Origin: Haemonchus contortus
Lineage: Eukaryota > Nematoda > Chromadorea > Rhabditida > Trichostrongylidae
Assembly: GCA_000469685.2 (NCBI GenBank)
Contig: LS997567.1
Coordinates: 11,049,325-11,113,324, forward strand
Direction: 5' to 3'
DNA length: 64,000 bases
The translations under genes and the position numbers were made by a program. The notes beneath the pieces are model-generated. The model was not told the DNA's origin and did no database searches. It worked only from the letters and a program-made list of their open reading frames with translations. The stretch's first letter is position 1, and every line of letters begins with the position of its first letter. Below are positions 60,269 to 64,000 of this stretch, piece after piece.

Positions 60269-61846
60269 CACTGCGTTTCATAAATATAGGCCACCCTAAA
60301 TTTTCGTGATTCCAAATTTGCTGTGCATGTTGAGAAAACGCTGCTATCACCAGTAGATTGCCCATGTAGAAAAACCTTGGTAACGTTTTTCTGAAAAATT
60401 TCCTACTCCAAATAACCGAGATAACTTACCCGGAACGATTTTTCTGTGTATCATGTATACGGGTCCACTCTTTAAAAAATTCCCGTTTCTCTTCTTCCAT
60501 GAGGTGAAACCGGGATGCGGGGTCATACAGGAGTTTGCTCGGTTTCGTGTAACTATGCCTCGTGGTACTCGTCTCTCTAACCAGGAACAAGTTCAAGTTA
60601 GAGCACTGTTTGAAGCCGGATGGTCAAGAAGGAGGATTGCCGCTCATATGGTCGGTCACGCAACTGCATAAACGAATACCTACGTAATGCTGATCCGTAC
60701 GGGAAGAAGAATAGCCCAGGTCGACTACGGCTGTTCTCTGCCCGAGATGAACGAACAATTGGACGTGTTTTGTCAAATCCAACGAAGAGCCTGAACAGGG
60801 TGCTGAAACGCGGCTTCGTGTGATCAAAACCATTGTCTGTAGGGTAACCCAACTGAGCGAAAGCATCACCAGAGAGTTGATGAGGCGGGTTCCAAGACTA
60901 TCGGAGCGACACAAAGTCGCACGCCTTAAATTCGCCATGAAAAATGTTTCATTTGATCGGACGAAGGTGCGGCTATTACGACACTTTGCAGTCTTTGACT
61001 CCATAACTTTATTTTACGTTTTAGGTAATCTGGAGCGACGAAAATAAGATCAATCTAGACGGACCTGATAGTAGAAGAGGGTATTGGAGGGATCTGCGCA
61101 AAGCACCAGTGGTTTTGGAGCGACGTAGCGTTCGGTGGAGGATCTCTCTTGGTTTGGGGTGTCTTTTGTGCGGCTTGAGAACTTGGACTTGCTTTTGTTT
61201 CCTGTCGTATAGATTCCGTAGAATACAGAGAGTGCTGGAGGAGCGACTTTTACCCTTTCTTCGACAACACCGTCGTCGTTCATTGATTTTTATGCACGAT
61301 AACGCGGCTGTCCATATCAGTCGTTCCACTTCGGATTGGATTGCAAGTAGAAATATCGCAGTTCTGAAGTGGCCTGCTTGTTCCCCAGATCTTAATCCAA
61401 TGGAAAATGTTTGGGCCTACATTGTCAAGAAGATCTACACGAAGCAAAGCAGTACAACACAGTCGACGAGCTCAAACTGTCCATCCTCGACGCTTGCACA
61501 AATTTGAATCCCGATTTGATAGCTAGCTTGGTTGAGAGCATGCCAAGTCGCATTAGTGAAGTCCTTGCTAATAATGGAGGACCAACCCATTATTAAGAAG
61601 TTGTAACATCCACTCTGTTGTAATAAATTTTTTTCGTTAAAGAACGTGTAATCATGCTCATGAAAAGGTGAGAATACCGTCCAAGGAAAGTATTTCAACA
61701 ATTCCGAAGTGTAATTTCTCCACAAAATCTGTACTAAGGTTTCCCGTTATGGGGAATCTATTGATTATGGCAGCTTTCTCCAAAGGTGCACTGCAAGCTT
61801 GCAATTGCAGAAATTTAGGGTGGCCCTATATTTATGAAACGCAGTG
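60269..61846 (+). mobile_element. Tc1-like DD34E transposon, near-complete but frameshifted
   Basis: It starts CACTGCGTTTCATAAATATA and ends TATATTTATGAAACGCAGTG between TA dinucleotides (60267-60268, 61847-61848). On +, the transposase starts at about 60557 (MPRGTRLSNQEQVQVRALFE, GWSRRRIAAHM) with a paired DNA-binding region to about 60950. It continues with WSDENKINLDGPD at about 61028, FMHDNAAVHISRST at about 61290 and PACSPDLNPMENVWAYI near 61374-61425. From D in HDNA to E in MENVW there are 34 residues, the DD34E of Tc1. The C-terminus ends near 61596. Three to four frame breaks separate the pieces. This is the youngest layer of the nest. Confidence 0.88.
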
Positions 61847-62384
61847 TATTATCCCTCTCCGTCATATTGAAGTTTTCCATCAATGTTGAGTTTATTGCTG
61901 GCATCCAACTTATCTCTTGTATCTTTTTATTGCGTGTTTCTTGAAGTTTAAAATAAACGAGTTGTACAATCGAAGTGCAGAGCCACTACCGTGGACAGGG
62001 GTGACGAGTTAAAATGAAAGCATAAATAAGGCGTTCCCCTGAACAAATGTCAGAGAAGGTTTAGAGAGTCTCTAGTGAGATGGAAAACACTTTGCAAAAA
62101 TGTCGACGATGGCGGGGAGCAAACCCGCACCGTAGCCTATAAAGCAAGACCACTACTCCTTGCCACGTTGGCACTTGATACCAAGTCGACGAGTTCGCTT
62201 ATCCGAATAGTATTACTGCCAAGCAAATTTCCAGTCCCCGTAACTATTTAAGGAAGACCATTTAGCAGTTTTAATCTCCATTTTGGTGAATAGCATTCAA
62301 AACTCTATCGATTTATGTGGGTCTCCATTCAAAGTCCCACGGTATGTAGACTACCCCTCCTTGGTAAGTAACCTTCCCTTGTTA

Positions 62385-63175
62385 GATGAAGTTGACCGCC
62401 GCCTGCACTCTTCCAAACTTGAAAGCTCTGGTACAAGAAAACGGTAGCTGTTCATTTACGCACAAAAACACACTCCGTACCCACCCTGCCCGTCATGAGC
62501 CATGTCCTGCTCAAGTTCTGTGTGTACAAGTGACGTGGTTCATTCCCCTCTTATTTTAGTTTTACTACTTATTTTCACTCAAGTTACGCTCATTTCACGC
62601 ATGGTCCGCTCTCACATTCCCGCACGCCTCCGTGGTTTAGATCCAGTTCGGCTTTCTCCTTCCTGCCGTCGGCGTCTCAAATTTGCCGCGTGACTTGTTC
62701 CAAATTTGTTCGCCCCAGGCCCAAATTAACAATCTTTGCGTATGTTCAGCCTCATGTGGGCGGAGTCAAGTCATGCCACCTCCATCAACATTCCCATAGT
62801 GCCGATTTATTCCTAACAACCCCAGGTCCAAACTGCTAACTGTCGAACGGAAATTCGTAACTCCTGTTCCTTCGGACCTAGAGCGTTCAAATTTGGTAGG
62901 AGTACAGGTGGTAGGGTGGGAGCACCAGTGGTATAAGGCATGACTTCCGCCCCGCGTGGGCGGAGCGAAGTCATGCCTTATACCACTGGTGCTCCCACCC
63001 TACCACCTGTACTCCTACCAAATTTGAACGCTCTAGGTCCGAAGGAACAGGAGTTACGAATTTCCGTTCGAATACACACACACACACGTAAGCACGCACA
63101 CATATACAGGCAGATAGTCATTAAGATGATATATATATATATATATATGTATATATAGGAGGCTAGGGGGCTTAT
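62385..63175. repeat. Helitron-type repeat units, both orientations, and a TA/CA microsatellite
   Basis: Units with AACTCCTGTTCCTTCGGACC and TTTGGTAGGAGTACAGG match those in the Helitrons at 12600-13050 and 24390-24830. A reversed unit lies at about 62395-62435. CACACACACACAC (about 63075-63087) and a (TA)n run (about 63128-63158) follow. A 229-bp palindrome occupies 62843-63071. No Helitron ends were found. Confidence 0.6.
62843..63071. repeat. 229-bp palindrome, arms of about 105 bp
   Basis: TCGAACGGAAATTCGTAACT at 62843 and its exact reverse complement ending at 63071 enclose a central loop that itself can pair (CCGCCC-CGCGT-GGGCGG at about 62947-62963). The arms appear identical by eye. 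Each arm is one Helitron-type repeat unit, so two units sit head to head. Confidence 0.92.
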
Positions 63176-63213
63176 ACGGCGGTGAGACTGTTGATTCCTC
63201 CATCCTTTTTTTC

Positions 63214-63258
63214 CTTCTACTTCCTTGCTGCTTCTCCAGTGCAGCAAGGAAGTAGAAG
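63214..63258. repeat. Perfect 18-bp-arm hairpin
   Basis: CTTCTACTTCCTTGCTGC, 9-base loop, and the exact reverse complement. It lies in otherwise unassigned sequence. Confidence 0.92.
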
Positions 63259-63461
63259 CAGCAGTCTAACACACTGCAGCACACATCACACCCTACGTCT
63301 CCCTCCAAAGGACGGACGGAGTCACCTGCTTACTTCCCATTTACCATTGCCTTGCGCCCAGCCAAGAAGTTTTTCTGTTTGTTCCCTTTTTAACACATTT
63401 ATTTCTATTATATTTTTTTCAACCGTTAGCTTCATCTTGATTCAAATATAAGGTTTATTTA
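63259..63461. other. Unassigned spacer before the last foldback arm
   Basis: Nothing recognised. TTA at 63459-63461 is the probable target duplication of the next element. Confidence 0.4.
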
Positions 63462-64000
63462 CAAGGTCTTTCAGGGCGTGGGACGCTTTCTGAAAATGGT
63501 TTTCTGCGTGGTGTAGGGGCATGAGCACTGAGTACAGAACTATGGACCGTTTCCGCTAAATGGCCTCCTGAATGCCAAAAAGGAGTGAAAATGATTTTGT
63601 CAGAATTTCCTTTTGACCAACTAAGCGTCGTTTGTTTCGTTCATGACTTCGACTGTCCGCACAGTAGCAGGCGCCAGTGGACTGCTCATTGAAAATAACT
63701 GAACGGTAGCCAAAAAAAGGAGCCACATGTTGAAACATGTTGAAAAGTGCGGGTAAGTTTCGTATGACCTGTCCATGGTTGTGCTGCTGGCAGCGACGGA
63801 TGGTGTAGTGGATAGCGATGTGGTCTTTGAGGTGGGACGGCTAGGCTGGGCTGATGTTTCGGATCCTCGATTTTTGCATTTTATGCTGCCACCTCCAGAC
63901 TGGCTCCACATTGCACCAGGGCCAAAGCAGTTGCCTGACTGGTCATGGTCGTGACCAGGACCAGCGATAACCTCTACAAATGAATTTTGTGAGAGTATTT
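63462..64000 (+). mobile_element. Left arm of another foldback family 1 copy, runs off the window
   Basis: CAAGGTCTTTCAGGGCGTGG after TTA starts a copy colinear with 8607-9150 (CCATTTCCGC-like text, TGTTGAAACATGTTG, CCACCTCCAGACTGGCTCC, then ATAACCTCTACAA). The B-box equivalent is degenerate (GTTTCGGATCC at 63856-63866). The other arm should lie beyond 64000. Confidence 0.82.

Larger units (their letters stand above)
59553..62364. mobile_element. Foldback element B (family 3) with tRNA-like module, hit by a Tc1
   Basis: Ends are CCAGGGAGGGGTAG and, reversed, CCAAGGAGGGGTAG, between TAA duplications (59550-59552, 62365-62367). The arms of about 480 bp (59553-60030 and 61868-62364) are inverted copies. 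The right arm, read on minus, has an A box region TGGCAAGGAGTAGTGG and a B box GGTTTGCTCCC (62115-62125); the left arm keeps the A box TGGCATAGTGG at 59753-59763. The loop of about 260 bp was the target of the Tc1 at 60269-61846. No transposase of its own was found. Confidence 0.82.
56291..62381. mobile_element. Foldback family 2 copy, host of three nested insertions
   Basis: TTA lies on both sides (56288-56290 and 62382-62384). Ends are TAAGGGAAGGATACCTGG and, reversed, CAAGGGAAGGTTAC, as in the copy at 30094-31870. The left arm is cut after 36 bp by element A (56327-58212) and resumes at 58216. The right arm is cut by element B (59553-62364) just 14 bp before the end. The net length is about 1.39 kb. 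Arm text TTCCAAATCTGCTAAACGAT, the tRNA-like module (left about 58378-58412, right reverse about 59310-59370) and the conserved loop (58430-59200) all match family 2. Confidence 0.85.

Overview
This window is a TE-packed stretch of a nematode genome, most likely a clade V strongylid (hookworm-like). The evidence is nematode-style short exons with TTTCAG-type acceptors, a decayed RTE-type LINE of the kind common in hookworm assemblies, and abundant Helitron, Tc1/mariner, BEL/Pao, Gypsy and Penelope-like copies. The species call is inference. I see no bacterial features, CRISPR array, rRNA or canonical tRNA gene. Almost every TE reading frame is broken by frameshifts or stops, so most copies are dead or the assembly carries indel errors.

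Layout: 0.9-20.8 kb is a DNAJC3/P58IPK (dnj-7) co-chaperone locus on +. Exons 1-3 are intact (928-1564). A 15.4 kb intron follows, filled by a Helitron with a Tc1 in its first bases, a CR1-like LINE (itself hit by a foldback element and a second Helitron) and a mariner. The later exons (16971-20792) are recognisable but broken, and an 8-bp-TSD transposon sits among them. 21.7-25.0 kb is a Helitron carrying about 535 copies of GTCT. 26.2-29.0 kb holds a Helitron 5' end and a broken RTE LINE. 29.0-29.4 kb is a Penelope-like 3' end on -.

29.6-39.3 kb is the most unusual region. It is a Gypsy-type element (integrase, then an intronless UPF1-like SF1 helicase ORF, then a polypurine tract and a 3' LTR), so the helicase sits where an envelope gene would be. 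A foldback transposon splits the integrase, and a Penelope-like element with hammerhead-ribozyme-like cores splits the helicase. 42.4-43.7 kb is a mariner containing an inverted duplication. 45.5-48.9 kb is the 3' half of a BEL/Pao element on - with integrase tail, envelope-like glycoprotein and LTR. 49.8-51.7 kb holds two in-frame exons of an MST/Hippo-type Ste20 kinase. 52.2-56 kb holds a Helitron and two abutting Tc1-like elements. 56.3-62.4 kb is a Russian-doll nest: foldback element containing TIR element A and foldback element B, with a Tc1 inside B. 62.4-64 kb holds Helitron-type repeat units, a large palindrome and the start of another foldback element.

A recurring theme is long-armed foldback elements with 3-bp TNA target duplications, CAAGG-like ends and a tRNA-like Pol III A/B-box module inside the terminal arms. 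Three sequence-distinct families share this design.
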